DNA of 64,000 bases from an uncultured Cellulomonadaceae bacterium (lineage in GTDB: Bacteria; Actinomycetota; Actinomycetes; Actinomycetales; Cellulomonadaceae). The notes beneath the pieces were generated by a model, which made no database searches, was not told the DNA's origin, and saw only the letters and a program-made list of their open reading frames with translations. Where the stretch lies: contig CANLXM010000003.1 in NCBI GenBank assembly GCA_947495165.1, forward strand, positions 656,041-720,040. Reading direction: 5' to 3'. Position numbers and translations under genes: made by a program. Positions within the stretch are counted from its first letter, which is position 1; each line of letters starts with the position of its first letter. This document shows, piece after piece, positions 19,619 to 30,050 of this stretch.

Positions 19619-20389
19619 TCAGCGCACCTGCAGGCCGTCGCGCCGCATCTGGTCCTTGACCTGGCCGATCGTGAGCGTCCCGAAGTGGAAGACGCTCGCC
19701 GCGAGGACCGCGTCCGCACCGGCGTGCCCGGCGGCGCTGAAGTGCTCGGGCGTGCCCGCGCCGCCGCTCGCGATCAGGGGGACGTCCACCTGGGCGCGCA
19801 CCTGCGCGAACATCTCGAGGTCGAAGCCTCCGGTCGTCCCGTCCGCGTCCATCGAGTTGAGCAGCACCTCGCCCGCACCGAGCTCGGCAGCCCGGTGGGC
19901 CCACGCCACGGCGTCGATGCCCGTGCCGCGGCGCCCGCCGTGCGTCGTGACCTCGTAGCCCGACGGCGTCACGCCCGGCTCGGTCGTGCGACGCGCGTCG
20001 ACCGAGATGGTCAGGACCTGCGATCCGAAGCGCGTCGCGATCTCGCTGATCAGCTCGGGGCGCGCGATCGCCGCCGTGTTCACGCCGACCTTGTCCGCAC
20101 CGGCCCGCAGCAGGCGGTCCACGTCCTCGACGCTCCGCACGCCGCCACCCACGGTCAGCGGGACGAACACCTCGCTCGCCGTGCGGCGGACGACGTCGTA
20201 CGTCGTCTCCCGGTTGCCCGAGGACGCCGACACGTCGAGGAAGGTGATCTCGTCGGCACCCTCCGCGTCATAGCGCCGGGCCAGCTCGACGGGGTCGCCC
20301 GCGTCACGCAGGTCCGCGAAGTTCACGCCCTTGACCACGCGTCCCGCGTCGACGTCGAGGCACGGGATCACCCTGACTGCGACACTCAT
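19619..20389 (-). CDS. hisF: Imidazole glycerol phosphate synthase, cyclase subunit
   Basis: HisF takes ammonia from HisH and cyclises PRFAR to imidazole glycerol phosphate and AICAR. The 256-residue barrel carries the two catalytic aspartates in [14 protein letters not shown] and [13 protein letters not shown], and the phosphate-binding ends [12 protein letters not shown] and [11 protein letters not shown]. The ATG at 20389 overlaps the stop of the FKBP lipoprotein gene as ATGA, placing hisF at the end of the proteasome gene run. No other his gene is beside it; hisI is 4.5 kb further on. Confidence 0.97.
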   Translation of the reverse strand: MSVAVRVIPCLDVDAGRVVKGVNFADLRDAGDPVELARRYDAEGADEITFLDVSASSGNRETTYDVVRRTASEVFVPLTVGGGVRSVEDVDRLLRAGADKVGVNTAAIARPELISEIATRFGSQVLTISVDARRTTEPGVTPSGYEVTTHGGRRGTGIDAVAWAHRAAELGAGEVLLNSMDADGTTGGFDLEMFAQVRAQVDVPLIASGGAGTPEHFSAAGHAGADAVLAASVFHFGTLTIGQVKDQMRRDGLQVR

Positions 20390-21345
20390 CCTTGGTCCTC
20401 TTCCTCGTCAGCGCCGGTGCCGGCGCCGCCCTCGTCGCTGCCTCGGTCCGCGTCGTCCGCGGGCGCAGCGAGCGTACCCGCATAGAGGATGTCGATGACG
20501 AACACGACCGTCTCCTCCGCCCACGGTGTCTCGGAGCCGCCGTAGGCGGTGTCGGACGGCGCGACCAGCAGCACCCGGCTGCCCACCGTCTGCTCGATCA
20601 GGGCAGCGTCCCAGGCGAGGATGGGCTTGGAGTCCCCGACGATGGTCGTGAAGGGCGCACGGTCCGCGGCCCAGGTCGAGTCGAACACCTTGCCGTCGGA
20701 CCAGGTGATCGCCGTGTACTGCACGATCACCGTCTGCCCTTCGCGGACCTGCGCGCCCTCGCCGCGCACGAGCGGCTGGACCTTGATGCCTGCTGGCGGG
20801 TCGCCCTTCGGCACGGCGATCTCGGGGGCGCCGTCAGCCCCGTCCGTGACCACCGGGAGGTCGTCGGGGACCTCGACGGGCGTCCCGCTGGCACGGCCCG
20901 CGAGCGTGTCGATCACGAGGGCGACAGGTGTGTCGCCGTCCTCCTCGACGACGAGCACCCGCGAACCTGCCGGGCGGCCGGCGACGGCGTCGTACATGGA
21001 CGTGCTCAGCTCGTCGGACGTGACCCGGAAGGTCTGCGGCAGGTCCCCGTAGGTGTTGACGACCTGTGACCCGTCCACCCCGTTCTGGCCGTAGAGGTGG
21101 AGCAGGACGACGTCCCCCTCCGCCGCGACCGGCCCCTCGCCCTCCCAGATCACCTCGACGCGCGGCTTCGGGATGGTCAAGGGCGTGGCGTACGCCAGGG
21201 TGGGCGCGCTGCCGTACGCCCCGGAGACGGTGACGTCGTCCACCGTCGGCGGCGGAGCCTCAGAGGTGCAGGACGCGAGGGCGAGGGCGCAGAGCGCGGC
21301 GACGGCTGTGACGGCGGAGCGGGTGCGCGACGGTCGTGAGTTCAT
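20386..21345 (-). CDS. Lipoprotein with two FKBP-type domains
   Basis: A 319-residue exported lipoprotein: a short basic N-terminus, a hydrophobic segment and the lipobox ALASC. Two FKBP-type peptidyl-prolyl isomerase domains follow. The second ([20 protein letters not shown] ... APSDTAYG) keeps the family core; the first ([22 protein letters not shown]) is more diverged and may be inactive. The C-terminal tail is Asp/Glu/Gly-rich. Starts at ATG 21345, ATG 21354 and GTG 21360 are all possible; the last would overlap the pafA stop as GTGA. FKBP genes next to pafA are usual in Micrococcales. Confidence 0.88.
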   Translation of the reverse strand: MNSRPSRTRSAVTAVAALCALALASCTSEAPPPTVDDVTVSGAYGSAPTLAYATPLTIPKPRVEVIWEGEGPVAAEGDVVLLHLYGQNGVDGSQVVNTYGDLPQTFRVTSDELSTSMYDAVAGRPAGSRVLVVEEDGDTPVALVIDTLAGRASGTPVEVPDDLPVVTDGADGAPEIAVPKGDPPAGIKVQPLVRGEGAQVREGQTVIVQYTAITWSDGKVFDSTWAADRAPFTTIVGDSKPILAWDAALIEQTVGSRVLLVAPSDTAYGGSETPWAEETVVFVIDILYAGTLAAPADDADRGSDEGGAGTGADEEEDQG

Positions 21346-21356
21346 CGCCACCATGG

Positions 21357-22724
21357 TCACATGAGCTGGATGAGCCGCTCGACACGCTCGTCGACGGCGA
21401 CGAACGGGTCCTTGCACAGCACGGTGCGCTGGCCGGGGTCGTTGAGCTTGAGGTGCACCCAGTCGACCGTGTAGTCGCGCCGGGCGTCCTGCGCGGCGCT
21501 GACGAACTCGCCACGCAGCCGCGCCCGCGTCGTGGCCGGTGGGTGCGTGATCGACCGGGCGACGGCGTCGTCCGTGGTCACGCGCGCGGCGAGGCCGCGT
21601 TCCTCGAGCTTGGGAAAGAGGCCGTGGGCGGCCGACACGTCGTGGTACGCGAGGTCGAGCCGGGCGAGCCGGGGGTCGTCGAGGCCGACGTCGTGCTTCG
21701 CGCGGTAGCGGTCGAGCAGGCGCAGCTTGATGACCCAGTCGAGCTCTCGCTCGACGAGGGTGAGGTCACCACCGGTGAGCGCCTGCAGGCCGCGGTCCCA
21801 CAGGTCGAGGACGCGCTCGTCGTGCCCGTAGGTTCCGGTCCGCGCGACGAACGCCCGTGCCCGGGCGAGGTACTCGGTCTGGATCTCGACCGCGGTCATC
21901 GTGCGCCCGTCGGTGAGCTCGACCGGCGCCCGTCCCGTGAGGTCGAGGCTGATCTCCCGGATGGCGCGCATCGGGTGGGCGAGCGTGAGGTCGCCGACGC
22001 GGTCCCCGGCCTCGAGCATGCGCAGGACCAGGTCGGTCATCCCGACCTTGAGCAGCGTCGTCGTCTCCGACATCGACGAGTCCCCGACGATCACGTGCAG
22101 GCGTCGGTAGAGCTCGGCGTCGGCATGGGGCTCGTCGCGCGTGTTGATCAGCGGGCGGGAGCGCGTCGTCGCGCTCGAGACCGCCTCCCACATGTGCTCG
22201 GCCCGCTGGGAGAAGCAGTACCGTGGCCCGTCCGGGGTGGTGAGGATCTTGCCGGCGCCCGTCAGCACCTGCCGGGTGACGAGGAACGGCACGAGGGCAT
22301 CCGCGGTGCGAGCGAAGTCCCCACGGCGCCGGATGAGGTAGTTCTCGTGGCACCCGAACGAGTTCCCGGCCGAGTCGGTGTTGTTCTTGAACAGGTGGAT
22401 CGTGCCCGCCGGTCCACCATCCTCGGCGATGCGCTCGTGCGCGTCCTCGATCAGGTTGGCCACGATCCGCTCCCCGCCGCGGTCGTACGCGACGAGCTGG
22501 ACCAGGTCGTCGCACTCGGCCGTGGCGTACTCGGGGTGGGACCCGACGTCGAGGTACAGGCGCGAGCCGTTGCGCAGGAAGACGTTGGAGGACCGACCCC
22601 AGGCGACGACCTTGCGGAACAGGTGCCGCGCGACCTCGTCGGCGCCGAGCGTCGGACCGCCGGGGACCGCGGGCACGAACGTGACGCCGAACTCGGTCTC
22701 GAGGCCGAAGATCCGTCGCGTCAC
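21357..22724 (-). CDS. pafA: Pup ligase (proteasome accessory factor A)
   Basis: PafA attaches the C-terminal glutamate of Pup to lysines of target proteins using ATP, marking them for the proteasome. The 455-residue protein begins [15 protein letters not shown], the ATP/metal loop of the carboxylate-amine ligase fold, and has [40 protein letters not shown] and [11 protein letters not shown], all typical of PafA rather than Dop. It lacks the insertion loop found after the N-terminal strand in Dop. The GTG at 22724 overlaps the prcA stop as GTGA. Confidence 0.97.
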   Translation of the reverse strand: MTRRIFGLETEFGVTFVPAVPGGPTLGADEVARHLFRKVVAWGRSSNVFLRNGSRLYLDVGSHPEYATAECDDLVQLVAYDRGGERIVANLIEDAHERIAEDGGPAGTIHLFKNNTDSAGNSFGCHENYLIRRRGDFARTADALVPFLVTRQVLTGAGKILTTPDGPRYCFSQRAEHMWEAVSSATTRSRPLINTRDEPHADAELYRRLHVIVGDSSMSETTTLLKVGMTDLVLRMLEAGDRVGDLTLAHPMRAIREISLDLTGRAPVELTDGRTMTAVEIQTEYLARARAFVARTGTYGHDERVLDLWDRGLQALTGGDLTLVERELDWVIKLRLLDRYRAKHDVGLDDPRLARLDLAYHDVSAAHGLFPKLEERGLAARVTTDDAVARSITHPPATTRARLRGEFVSAAQDARRDYTVDWVHLKLNDPGQRTVLCKDPFVAVDERVERLIQLM

Positions 22725-23404
22725 GAGACGTCCGCCAGGAGCGACGCGAGCTCGGCCTCGCCCACGCGGCGGAACGCCCGCCCGGGCCTCCCCCGCTCGA
22801 GGAGACCGACCTCGAGGTCGGGGGCCGTCAGCGGCTCGTCGCCCGTGAGCACCCCGACCGCGGAGCGCAGCGCGTCGCCGAGCGGAGCCTGCGGGTCCCA
22901 CGCCTCGTGCAGACCGGTGGCCGCACGGTCGGCGTCCCCGCCGACGACGACGACACCGGTCTCGTCGGTCACGGCACCGTCGAACGACACGCGGTAGAGC
23001 TGGTCGTCGTGCGGGGTCGCGCCGAGCTCCGCGACGACGATCTCGACCTCGAGCGGCTTGGCCTCGTTGGTGAACACGGACCCGAGGGTCTGCGCGTAGG
23101 CGTTGGCGAGCCCGCGTGCCCGGACGTCCGCGCGGTCGTAGGAGTAGCCGCGCAGGTCGGCGTACCGGACGCCCGCGACGCGCAGGTTCTCGAACTCGTT
23201 GTACTTGCCGACCCCGGCGAAGGCGATGCGGTCGTAGATCTCGGACACCTTGTGCAGCACGCGCGAGGGGTTGGCGGTCGCGAGCACGATGCCGTCGCGG
23301 CACGTGACGACGACGACGGACCTGCCGCGGGCGATGCCCTTGCGCGCGAAGTCCGCCCGGTCCTTCATCAGCTGCTCGGGCGAGACGTAGTACGGCATCG
23401 TCAT
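22721..23404 (-). CDS. prcA: 20S proteasome alpha subunit
   Basis: PrcA builds the outer, gated rings of the 20S core. The 227-residue protein starts [20 protein letters not shown], typical of actinobacterial alpha subunits whose N-termini close the pore, and continues with [20 protein letters not shown] and [11 protein letters not shown]. It has no catalytic threonine. The ATG at 23404 overlaps the prcB stop as ATGA, as expected for two subunits needed in equal amounts. Confidence 0.96.
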   Translation of the reverse strand: MTMPYYVSPEQLMKDRADFARKGIARGRSVVVVTCRDGIVLATANPSRVLHKVSEIYDRIAFAGVGKYNEFENLRVAGVRYADLRGYSYDRADVRARGLANAYAQTLGSVFTNEAKPLEVEIVVAELGATPHDDQLYRVSFDGAVTDETGVVVVGGDADRAATGLHEAWDPQAPLGDALRSAVGVLTGDEPLTAPDLEVGLLERGRPGRAFRRVGEAELASLLADVS

Positions 23405-24231
23405 GAGCGGTCGCTCCCGTCGTGCGCGGCGCGGCGGTCGGCGACGATCTGCGCGGCGACGGCCTCGAGCTCGGCGTCCGGGACCCGCTGGTATCCCGCC
23501 GCGGTCACCGTGGCGACGACCGGCCAGATCCGCCGGACCACGTCCGGGCCTCCCGTGGCGGAGTCGTCGTCAGCCGCGTCGACGAGGGCCTCGACGGCCA
23601 CGCGGACGGCTGTGGTGTGGTCCAGGGCGGGCGACCAGAGCTTCTTGAGCGCGCTCTTGGCGTAGACGGCGCCGGAGCCGACGGCGTGGAACTCGTGCTC
23701 CTCGTAGCGTCCGCCGGTCACGTCGTAGGAGAAGATCCGGCCGAGGCGCGTGGTGTCGTCGTAGCCGGCGAACAACGCGGCGACGGCGAGGCCCTGCATG
23801 GCCAGCGGCAGGTTGGCACGGACCATCGCGGCGAGCCGGTTCGCCCGGCCGTCGAGCGAGAGCGGTGAGCCCTCGATCTTCTCGTAGTGCTCCAGCTCCA
23901 GCTGGAAGAGGCGCACGAGCTCGAGCGCGATCCCGGCGGTGCCGGCGATCCCGATCACGGAGGTGCGGTCCGCGGGGAAGACCTTCTCGATGTCGCGGCT
24001 CGCGATGTGCGTGCCCGCGGTGGCGCGACGGTCGCCGGCCATGACGGCGCCGTCGGCGAACCGGGCCGCCACGATGGTGGTGCCGTGCACCGCCCCGGGC
24101 AGAGCGCCCGTCCCGTGCGCGCTCGGCAGGAGGTCCGGTGAGGTCGCGGCGAGCAGCTCGACGAACGAGGCGCTGCCCGGGCGCAGGAACGCGGCGGGGA
24201 ACCGGCCGCCTGCTGCGTCGTCCTGGCTCAT
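23401..24231 (-). CDS. prcB: 20S proteasome beta subunit
   Basis: PrcB forms the inner proteolytic rings. The 276-residue precursor has a 50-residue propeptide and would be cleaved before T51 ([15 protein letters not shown]), exposing the N-terminal nucleophile. GDRRATAG and the conserved Lys region of the Ntn-hydrolase fold follow. The ATG at 24231 lies 7 bases after the pup stop, the usual pup-prcB-prcA order. Confidence 0.97.
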   Translation of the reverse strand: MSQDDAAGGRFPAAFLRPGSASFVELLAATSPDLLPSAHGTGALPGAVHGTTIVAARFADGAVMAGDRRATAGTHIASRDIEKVFPADRTSVIGIAGTAGIALELVRLFQLELEHYEKIEGSPLSLDGRANRLAAMVRANLPLAMQGLAVAALFAGYDDTTRLGRIFSYDVTGGRYEEHEFHAVGSGAVYAKSALKKLWSPALDHTTAVRVAVEALVDAADDDSATGGPDVVRRIWPVVATVTAAGYQRVPDAELEAVAAQIVADRRAAHDGSDRS

Positions 24232-24238
24232 GGGCGTC

Positions 24239-24430
24239 TCACTGCCCGCCCTTCTGCACGAACCCGCGCACGAAGGCCTCCGCGTTGGTCTCCAGGACGG
24301 AGTCGATCTCGTCGAGGAGGGCGTCGACCTCGTCGTCGCGCCCCTGGGGGGTCGCGCGGACCTGCGGCGCGTCGTCCTCCGGGCCGGTCTCGGGTCCACC
24401 CGAGCGCCTGATGTGCTCCTGACCTGCCAT
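24239..24430 (-). CDS. pup: Prokaryotic ubiquitin-like protein Pup
   Basis: Pup is a 63-residue, largely disordered tag. The C-terminal half holds the coiled-coil Mpa-binding stretch ([20 protein letters not shown]) and ends FVQKGGQ. The terminal Gln means it must be deamidated to Glu by Dop before PafA can conjugate it, and dop lies just upstream. The ATG at 24430 has the strong site AAGGAGGAG; a longer in-frame GTG at 24457 is unlikely. prcB follows closely. Confidence 0.97.
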   Translation of the reverse strand: MAGQEHIRRSGGPETGPEDDAPQVRATPQGRDDEVDALLDEIDSVLETNAEAFVRGFVQKGGQ

Positions 24431-24468
24431 GAGCTCCTCCTTCGTCGACCTGACCATCTCACCACATC

Positions 24469-24532
24469 CGTTGAGTGCACGACGATGGCGGTCTCAGCGG
24501 CCGGATGCACCGCCACTGCTGTGCACTCAGCG
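24469..24532. repeat. 64-bp imperfect palindrome, copy 1
   Basis: Two 24-base arms (24469-24492 and 24509-24532) match at 19 of 24 positions around a 16-base loop. It fills most of the gap between dop and pup. The same architecture, with the shared ends CGTTGAGTGC and TGGCGGT, recurs at 37595-37658. Function is unknown; in the minus-strand transcript it would fold into a long hairpin. Confidence 0.8.
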
Positions 24533-24543
24533 GGGTGCTGGGG

Positions 24544-26133
24544 TCAGCGGGTGAGGGCTGCGACGAACGCCGCGACGTCGGCGGCGTGCGCGGTGAACAG
24601 CGCCGAGGTGAGGTCCGCGGTGCCCCGCCACGGGTCGAGCATCGGGACGCGGTGCAGGTGCGGTGCACCGGGCACATCGAGCACGACCGAGTCCCAGCCC
24701 GCCGCGACGACGTGCGCCCCGAAGGTGCGCACCGCGGTCCCCCGGAAGTACGCGCGCGTGTCCGCAGGGGGCTCCCCGACCGCGGCCGTGACGTCGGCCT
24801 CGGCGACCACGCGGTCCACGGCGCCCGAGGCGAGCAGGCGCTGGTAGAGCCCGCGGTCAGGGCGGACGTCGGCCCACTGGAGGTCGAACGCAGCCAGGCG
24901 CGGGTCGTCCCAGGAGTACCCGCCGCGCCGGCGCATCCCCTCGAGCAGGCGCAGCTTGGCCACCCACTCGACGTCGCGGGCGCACTGCGCCGTGGACAAC
25001 CCGAGCCGGCCCAGCACGTCCTCCCAGCGCTCGAGGACGTCGGTGGTCGCGGCGTCGGCGCTCGCACCCACGAGCTCCTGGCAGACCTCGAGGTACTCGC
25101 GCTGCAGCTCGAGGGCCGTGAGCCGGCGGCCGTCACGCAGCAGCAGCGGGACGGCCAGGTCGAGGTCCCGGCTGACGGTCGCGACGCTCTCGACGGTGTC
25201 GGCGAGGGCGAGCGCCGTGAGCCGAGCGAGGTGGTCCGGATCCGCCCGCTCGACCACCGCGAGGACGAGCGACGTCGTGCCGGCCTTGAGCAGGGTCGCG
25301 GGCTCCAGCAGGTTCGCGTCGCCGAGGATCACGTGCAGCCGGCGCCAGCGTGCGGCGTCGGCGTGGGGCTCGTCGCGGGTGTTGATGATCGGGCGCCGCA
25401 TGGTGGTCTCGAGCCCGACCTCGGCCTCGATGAAGTCCGCGCGCTGCGAGAGCTGGAACCCGGGCTCCTGCCCCGTCTGCCCGAGCCCGACGCGGCCGGA
25501 CCCGGTGAAGACCTGGCGGGTCACGAGGAACGGGGTGAGCACCTCGACGAGCGTCGCGAACGGGACCGCCCGGTCGACGAGGTAGTTCTCGTGCGTGCCG
25601 TAGCTCGCGCCCTTGCCGTCCTGGTTGTTCTTGTAGAGCACGACGTCGATGCCGGCGCGGGCCAGCTCGACCGATGCGCGCGCCATCACGCGCTCCCCCG
25701 CGACGTCGTAGCGCACGACGTCGCGGGGCGTGGCCACCTCCGGCGAGGAGTACTCGGGGTGCGCGTGGTCGACGTAGAGCCGGCCGCCGTTGGGCAGGAT
25801 CGCATTGAGGGCGCCGGGGTCGTCGTACGCGTTCGACGCCGGGCGCGCGAGCGTGGTCGGCGCGTCCCCGCTCGGTGCGGGACGCTCGGGGTCGTCGGTG
25901 AGCAGCGACGGGTGCGCGGACGCACGCGGCAGGCGGTGCCCGCGGGCGTCGCACAGCGGGTCCTCGTGCGCGTAGTCCCACCGTGCGGTCTGGCCGAGCG
26001 TGGCGCGGTAGGCGGCCACGACCTGCGAGGACATGAGCATCGGGTTGGGCCCGCCGGTCACCCCGTACTCGGTCTCGATCCCGACGACGCGGCGCACGCC
26101 CGGCTGGGCCGGGTGCGCGGGAGCGGCCGTCAC
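24544..26133 (-). CDS. dop: Pup deamidase/depupylase
   Basis: Dop converts the C-terminal Gln of Pup to Glu and removes Pup from substrates. The 529-residue protein belongs to the PafA-like ligase fold but begins [20 protein letters not shown], the Dop form, and carries the long variable insert (about residues 45-90) absent from Paf[21 protein letters not shown] and the [13 protein letters not shown] segment match Dop. The GTG at 26133 overlaps the mpa stop as GTGA. A 64-bp palindrome separates it from pup. Confidence 0.96.
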   Translation of the reverse strand: MTAAPAHPAQPGVRRVVGIETEYGVTGGPNPMLMSSQVVAAYRATLGQTARWDYAHEDPLCDARGHRLPRASAHPSLLTDDPERPAPSGDAPTTLARPASNAYDDPGALNAILPNGGRLYVDHAHPEYSSPEVATPRDVVRYDVAGERVMARASVELARAGIDVVLYKNNQDGKGASYGTHENYLVDRAVPFATLVEVLTPFLVTRQVFTGSGRVGLGQTGQEPGFQLSQRADFIEAEVGLETTMRRPIINTRDEPHADAARWRRLHVILGDANLLEPATLLKAGTTSLVLAVVERADPDHLARLTALALADTVESVATVSRDLDLAVPLLLRDGRRLTALELQREYLEVCQELVGASADAATTDVLERWEDVLGRLGLSTAQCARDVEWVAKLRLLEGMRRRGGYSWDDPRLAAFDLQWADVRPDRGLYQRLLASGAVDRVVAEADVTAAVGEPPADTRAYFRGTAVRTFGAHVVAAGWDSVVLDVPGAPHLHRVPMLDPWRGTADLTSALFTAHAADVAAFVAALTR

Positions 26134-27749
26134 AGGTACTGGCCGGTGGCCGTCGGCTCGATGCCGCGAGCGGTCGAGGACTGCTTCGCGTCCTGGACGA
26201 TCGTGCGGATGAACACGATGCGCTCGCCCTTCTTGCCGGACACGCGCGCCCAGTCGTCGGGGTTGGTGGTGTTGGGCAGGTCCTCGTTCTCCTTGAACTC
26301 CGCCGCGCACGCGGTCAGCAGGTGGTCCACGCGCAGCCCGCGCTGGCCGGTCGCCAGCAGGTCCTTCACGGCGTGCTTCTTGGCGCGGTCCACGACGTTC
26401 TGGATCATGGCGCCGGAGGCGAAGTCCTTGAAGTACAGGACCTCCTTGTCCCCCGACGCGTAGGTGACCTCGAGGAACGCGTTCGCCTCGTCCGTGGCGT
26501 ACATCCGCTCGACCGTCCGGTCGATCATCGCCGCGACGGTCGCGGCGCGGTCGCCCCCGTGCTCCCCGAGGTCGTCCGCGTGCAGCGGGAGGTCGGGCAG
26601 CACGTACTTGGCGAAGATGTCGCGGGCGCCCTCGGCGTCGGGGCGCTCGATCTTGATCTTCACGTCAAGGCGGCCGGGGCGCAGGATTGCGGGGTCGATC
26701 ATGTCCTCGCGGTTGGAGGCGCCGATCACGATGACGTTGTCGAGGCGCTCGACGCCGTCGATCTCCGCGAGCAGCTGCGGCACGATGGTCGTCTCGACGT
26801 CGGAGGACACGCCCGTGCCGCGGGTGCGGAAGAGCGACTCCATCTCGTCGAAGAACACGACGACGGGGGCGCCCTCGGCGGCCTTCTCGCGGGCGCGGGC
26901 GAAGATCGTGCGGATGTGCCGCTCGGTCTCCCCCACGTACTTGTTCAGCAGCTCGGGGCCCTTGATGTTGAGGAAGTAGCTGCGCTGGCGCGTGGCGTCC
27001 CCGGACGCGTCGCCCCCGGCGCGGGCGGCGAGCATCTGGGACAGGGAGCTCGCGACCGCCTTGGCGATCAGCGTCTTGCCGCACCCGGGCGGGCCGTAGA
27101 GCAGCACGCCCTTGGGCGCCTTGAGGCCGTGCTCACGGAAGAGGTCGGCGTGCGCGATGGGCAGCTCGATCGCGTCGCGGATCTGCTCGATCTGCGCGCC
27201 CAGGCCGCCGATGTCCGCGTAGTCGACGTCGGGGACCTCCTCGAGCACGAGGTCGGTCACCTCGCTCTGCTCGATCTCCTCGAACGCGAACCCGGCGCGG
27301 GCGTCGACCGTGACGGTGTCACCGACGCGCACCCCCGCGAGGGCACCTGCGGCGCGCACCACGTGCTCGGTGTCCGAGCGGAGCACGACGAGCAGGCGGC
27401 CGTCGGGCAGCTGCTCGCGCACGACGCCGAGCTCGCCGACGGCCTCGTACCCACCGGCAGCGACGACGACCATGGCTTCGTTCAGCCGCACCTCCTGGCC
27501 GGGCAGGAGCGCGTCGAGGTCGACGTCGGGCGCGACGGCGAGGTGCATCTTGCGGCCCGCGCTCACGACGTCGGCGGTCGACGCATCGACCTTGGCGAGG
27601 AACACGCCGTAGCCGCCCGGGGGGCGGGCGAGCTCGTCGAGCTGCTCCTTGAGGGTGACGATCTGCTCGCGTGCCGCCGTCAGCGCCTCGACGAGGCGCT
27701 CGTTGCGGGCGGCGAGCAGCTGGACCTGCTCACCCGTGACGTCGGGCAT
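26130..27749 (-). CDS. mpa: Proteasome-associated AAA+ ATPase Mpa/ARC
   Basis: The hexameric unfoldase recognises Pup and feeds substrates into the 20S core. The 539-residue protein has an N-terminal coiled coil (about 1-45), a tandem OB-fold region (about 50-180), then one AAA+ domain with Walker [15 protein letters not shown] near 217, Walker [10 protein letters not shown] and the arginine-finger region. It ends TATGQYL, the HbYX-type tail that docks on and opens the alpha ring. A strong purine-rich ribosome site precedes the ATG, and TAGGGT overlapping the trmI stop could be a -10 for the proteasome genes. Confidence 0.96.
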   Translation of the reverse strand: MPDVTGEQVQLLAARNERLVEALTAAREQIVTLKEQLDELARPPGGYGVFLAKVDASTADVVSAGRKMHLAVAPDVDLDALLPGQEVRLNEAMVVVAAGGYEAVGELGVVREQLPDGRLLVVLRSDTEHVVRAAGALAGVRVGDTVTVDARAGFAFEEIEQSEVTDLVLEEVPDVDYADIGGLGAQIEQIRDAIELPIAHADLFREHGLKAPKGVLLYGPPGCGKTLIAKAVASSLSQMLAARAGGDASGDATRQRSYFLNIKGPELLNKYVGETERHIRTIFARAREKAAEGAPVVVFFDEMESLFRTRGTGVSSDVETTIVPQLLAEIDGVERLDNVIVIGASNREDMIDPAILRPGRLDVKIKIERPDAEGARDIFAKYVLPDLPLHADDLGEHGGDRAATVAAMIDRTVERMYATDEANAFLEVTYASGDKEVLYFKDFASGAMIQNVVDRAKKHAVKDLLATGQRGLRVDHLLTACAAEFKENEDLPNTTNPDDWARVSGKKGERIVFIRTIVQDAKQSSTARGIEPTATGQYL

Positions 27750-27799
27750 GCCCCCACCTTCCCGGGCCCGCGCGCACAGACCCTGCTCGAGACTCGACC

Positions 27800-28840
27800 C
27801 TACGCGCCGGGCTGGGGCTCCTGGGGCGCCTGTCCCACATCGCGGCGCACGCGCCGGATCTTCTTGTCGGACACGGCGCGCTCACCGAGCTCCTCGGGCG
27901 TCCACTCCTGCTCCGTGGTGGCCGGGTAGTTGCCCTTCGAGGGGCGACGACGGCGCACGGGCGCGTCGACGCCGTCGGCCATCCGGCGCACGCTCAGCAG
28001 GAAGCCGGTGTGGCCGATCATGCGGTGCTGCGGGCGCACGGCCAGGCCCTCGAGGTGCCAGCCGCGGATCATGGTCTCCCACGCCTCGGGCTCGCCGAAC
28101 GCCCCGTGGTCGCGCAGGTCCTCCGCGAGCCGGGAGAGCTGGGTGGTGGTCGCGACGTAGCAGATCAGCACGCCGCCCGGGATGAGGGCCTCGGCGACGG
28201 CGTCGAGGTTCTCCCACGGCGCGAGCATGTCGAGCACCACGCGGTCGATGCTGCCCGGCTGCTCGACCTCGGGCAGGACGTCGCTGAGGTCGCCGATCGA
28301 CAGCTCCCACGCGGGGTGAGTCTCACCGAAGAAGGCCTCGACGTTGCCGCGGGCGATCGCGGCGAAGTCCTCGCGGCGCTCGATCGAGTGCAGGTAGCCC
28401 TGGTCGCCGACGGCGCGCAGCAGCGACAGCGTGAGCGCACCGGAGCCGACGCCGGCCTCGATGACCCGTGCGCCGGGGAAGATGTCGGCCATCGCGACGA
28501 TCTGGCCGGCGTCCTTGGGGTAGACGACCGCGGCGCCGCGCGGCATGGACAGCGTGTAGTCGCTGAGCAGCGGGCGCAGTGCGAGGTACTCGATGCCGGA
28601 GGTCGTGCGCACCACCGTGCCCTCGGGCGCGCCGATGAGGTCGTCGTGGGAGAAGTAGCCGCGGTGCGTGTGGAACGCGCCACCCTCGACGAGGGCGATG
28701 GTCGCGAGCTTGCCCTTGGGGTCGGTGAGCTGGACGCGCTCGCCGGCGCGGAACGGTCCTCGGCGCAGGGCGGCGCCCGTCGGCAGGTGCCGGCGCGGCA
28801 GCGGCGGGAGTGCGGTGAGGTCGTTCTGGGGCTCGGTCAC
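27800..28840 (-). CDS. trmI: tRNA (adenine-58-N1) methyltransferase
   Basis: TrmI methylates A58 in the T-loop of tRNAs with S-adenosylmethionine. The 346-residue protein has an N-terminal beta-barrel domain ([20 protein letters not shown]) and a Rossmann methyltransferase domain with [40 protein letters not shown] is also typical. The C-terminal tail is basic. The GTG at 28840 is the only suitable start. TAGACT, 8 bases before it, coincides with the M50 stop codon and may act as a local -10. trmI next to mpa is conserved in actinobacteria. Confidence 0.93.
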   Translation of the reverse strand: MTEPQNDLTALPPLPRRHLPTGAALRRGPFRAGERVQLTDPKGKLATIALVEGGAFHTHRGYFSHDDLIGAPEGTVVRTTSGIEYLALRPLLSDYTLSMPRGAAVVYPKDAGQIVAMADIFPGARVIEAGVGSGALTLSLLRAVGDQGYLHSIERREDFAAIARGNVEAFFGETHPAWELSIGDLSDVLPEVEQPGSIDRVVLDMLAPWENLDAVAEALIPGGVLICYVATTTQLSRLAEDLRDHGAFGEPEAWETMIRGWHLEGLAVRPQHRMIGHTGFLLSVRRMADGVDAPVRRRRPSKGNYPATTEQEWTPEELGERAVSDKKIRRVRRDVGQAPQEPQPGA

Positions 28841-28851
28841 GAGGAGCGAGT

Positions 28852-29997
28852 CTAGGTTCTGTTGACCGCGGCGACGACATCGGCGACGTGCAGGACGCCG
28901 ACGACGCGGTCCCCGTCGACGACGACGAGCGTGGGCGCCGAGCGCGCGCCGACGCCGATGTGGCCGAGGAGCTCCACGCCCCGAGAGGCGGCGGGGATCG
29001 TGGGCGCGGGCGCGAGGCGCGTGGCGACGGCCGAGGCCGGCTCGGCGGCGGTCGCGCCTGCCGCGCGCGCCTCGGCGACGTCGACCAGGAGCGCGGGCCG
29101 GTGGGCGAAGTCCCGCAGGACGACGTGCCCGACCTCGTGCTGGGCTGCCACGGTGAGGACCTCGCCGACCGTGACGTCCTGGCCGATCTCGGTCGCGGGG
29201 CGCGCGAACGACCAGACGTCGTAGCGCTCGAGCCGCTCGTTGCGGTCGGCGTTCCGCAGCGCGCCCGAGGCGCCGGTCCACAGGAGGGCGGCGATCACCA
29301 GCGCCCACAGGGCACCGACCGGGTCCACGCCCTCGCCTGCCAGCGCCGGGCGGACGACGAGCCAGAGCACGACCAGCGCCGCCAGCACGCGGCCGGACCA
29401 CGCGGCGACGCGGGTGCCCGTGCGGCGGCGGCCGGTGGCGGCCCAGATGCCGGCCTCGAGCATCATGCCGCCGTCGAGCGGGATGCTCGGGAGCAGGTTG
29501 AACGCGGCGACGAACCCGTTCGCGAACGCGCCCGCGTAGAGCAGCAGGGCGGGGATCAGGGTGGCCTCGGTGAGACCCCCGTCCGACAGCGCCCGGTACG
29601 CGCCGCCGAACACCACCGCGAGGACGACGTTGGTGAGCGGCCCGGCACCGGCGATGAGGAAGTGGCTGCGCGGCGTCGCGCCGTGCGACTCGTAGGAGGT
29701 GTGGCCGCCCCAGGCGGACAACACGACGGCGGAGACCCGGTGCCCGTGCCGGCGCGCCACGGCGGCGTGCGCGATCTCGTGAGCCAGCACGGAGCCGAAC
29801 AGGATGAGTGCGAACGCTGCCGTGACACCGACGAGCGTGCCCGTGCTGCCGCCGACGACGTTCGCGGCCGTCGGTGCGAAGAGGACCGCGATGATCACGG
29901 CGCCGAAGAACCAGCTCCCGGAGACGACGACGGGCGCACCGGCCGTGCGTCCGATGATCACGCCGCTCGGGTGGCGCCGGCTCTGCCTGCTGTTCAC
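28852..29997 (-). CDS. Site-2 protease family membrane metalloprotease with CBS-like tail
   Basis: A 381-residue intramembrane protease of family M50. SVLAHEIAHAAVARRHGH carries the zinc HExxH (H73 and H77 from this start) and IPLDGGMMLEAG the third ligand Asp. Around six membrane segments are followed by a soluble region of about 150 residues resembling paired CBS domains, which bind adenine nucleotides in relatives. Substrate is unknown. The start is uncertain: GTG 29997 fits the family N-terminus (SGVIIGRTAGAPV follows), GTG 30036 would add 13 residues. It is divergent from the RecB-like gene and upstream of trmI. Confidence 0.88.
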   Translation of the reverse strand: MNSRQSRRHPSGVIIGRTAGAPVVVSGSWFFGAVIIAVLFAPTAANVVGGSTGTLVGVTAAFALILFGSVLAHEIAHAAVARRHGHRVSAVVLSAWGGHTSYESHGATPRSHFLIAGAGPLTNVVLAVVFGGAYRALSDGGLTEATLIPALLLYAGAFANGFVAAFNLLPSIPLDGGMMLEAGIWAATGRRRTGTRVAAWSGRVLAALVVLWLVVRPALAGEGVDPVGALWALVIAALLWTGASGALRNADRNERLERYDVWSFARPATEIGQDVTVGEVLTVAAQHEVGHVVLRDFAHRPALLVDVAEARAAGATAAEPASAVATRLAPAPTIPAASRGVELLGHIGVGARSAPTLVVVDGDRVVGVLHVADVVAAVNRT

Positions 29998-30037
29998 AGG
30001 GGGCAGCCTACGTTCCGGGTCTGTCGGACGCCGCACC

Positions 30038-30043
30038 TACCCT
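30038..30043 (+). promoter_or_regulatory. -10 box of the RecB-like gene
   Basis: TACCCT lies 7 bases before the ATG at 30051, consistent with a leaderless transcript. Confidence 0.45.
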
Positions 30044-30050
30044 GGAAGCC

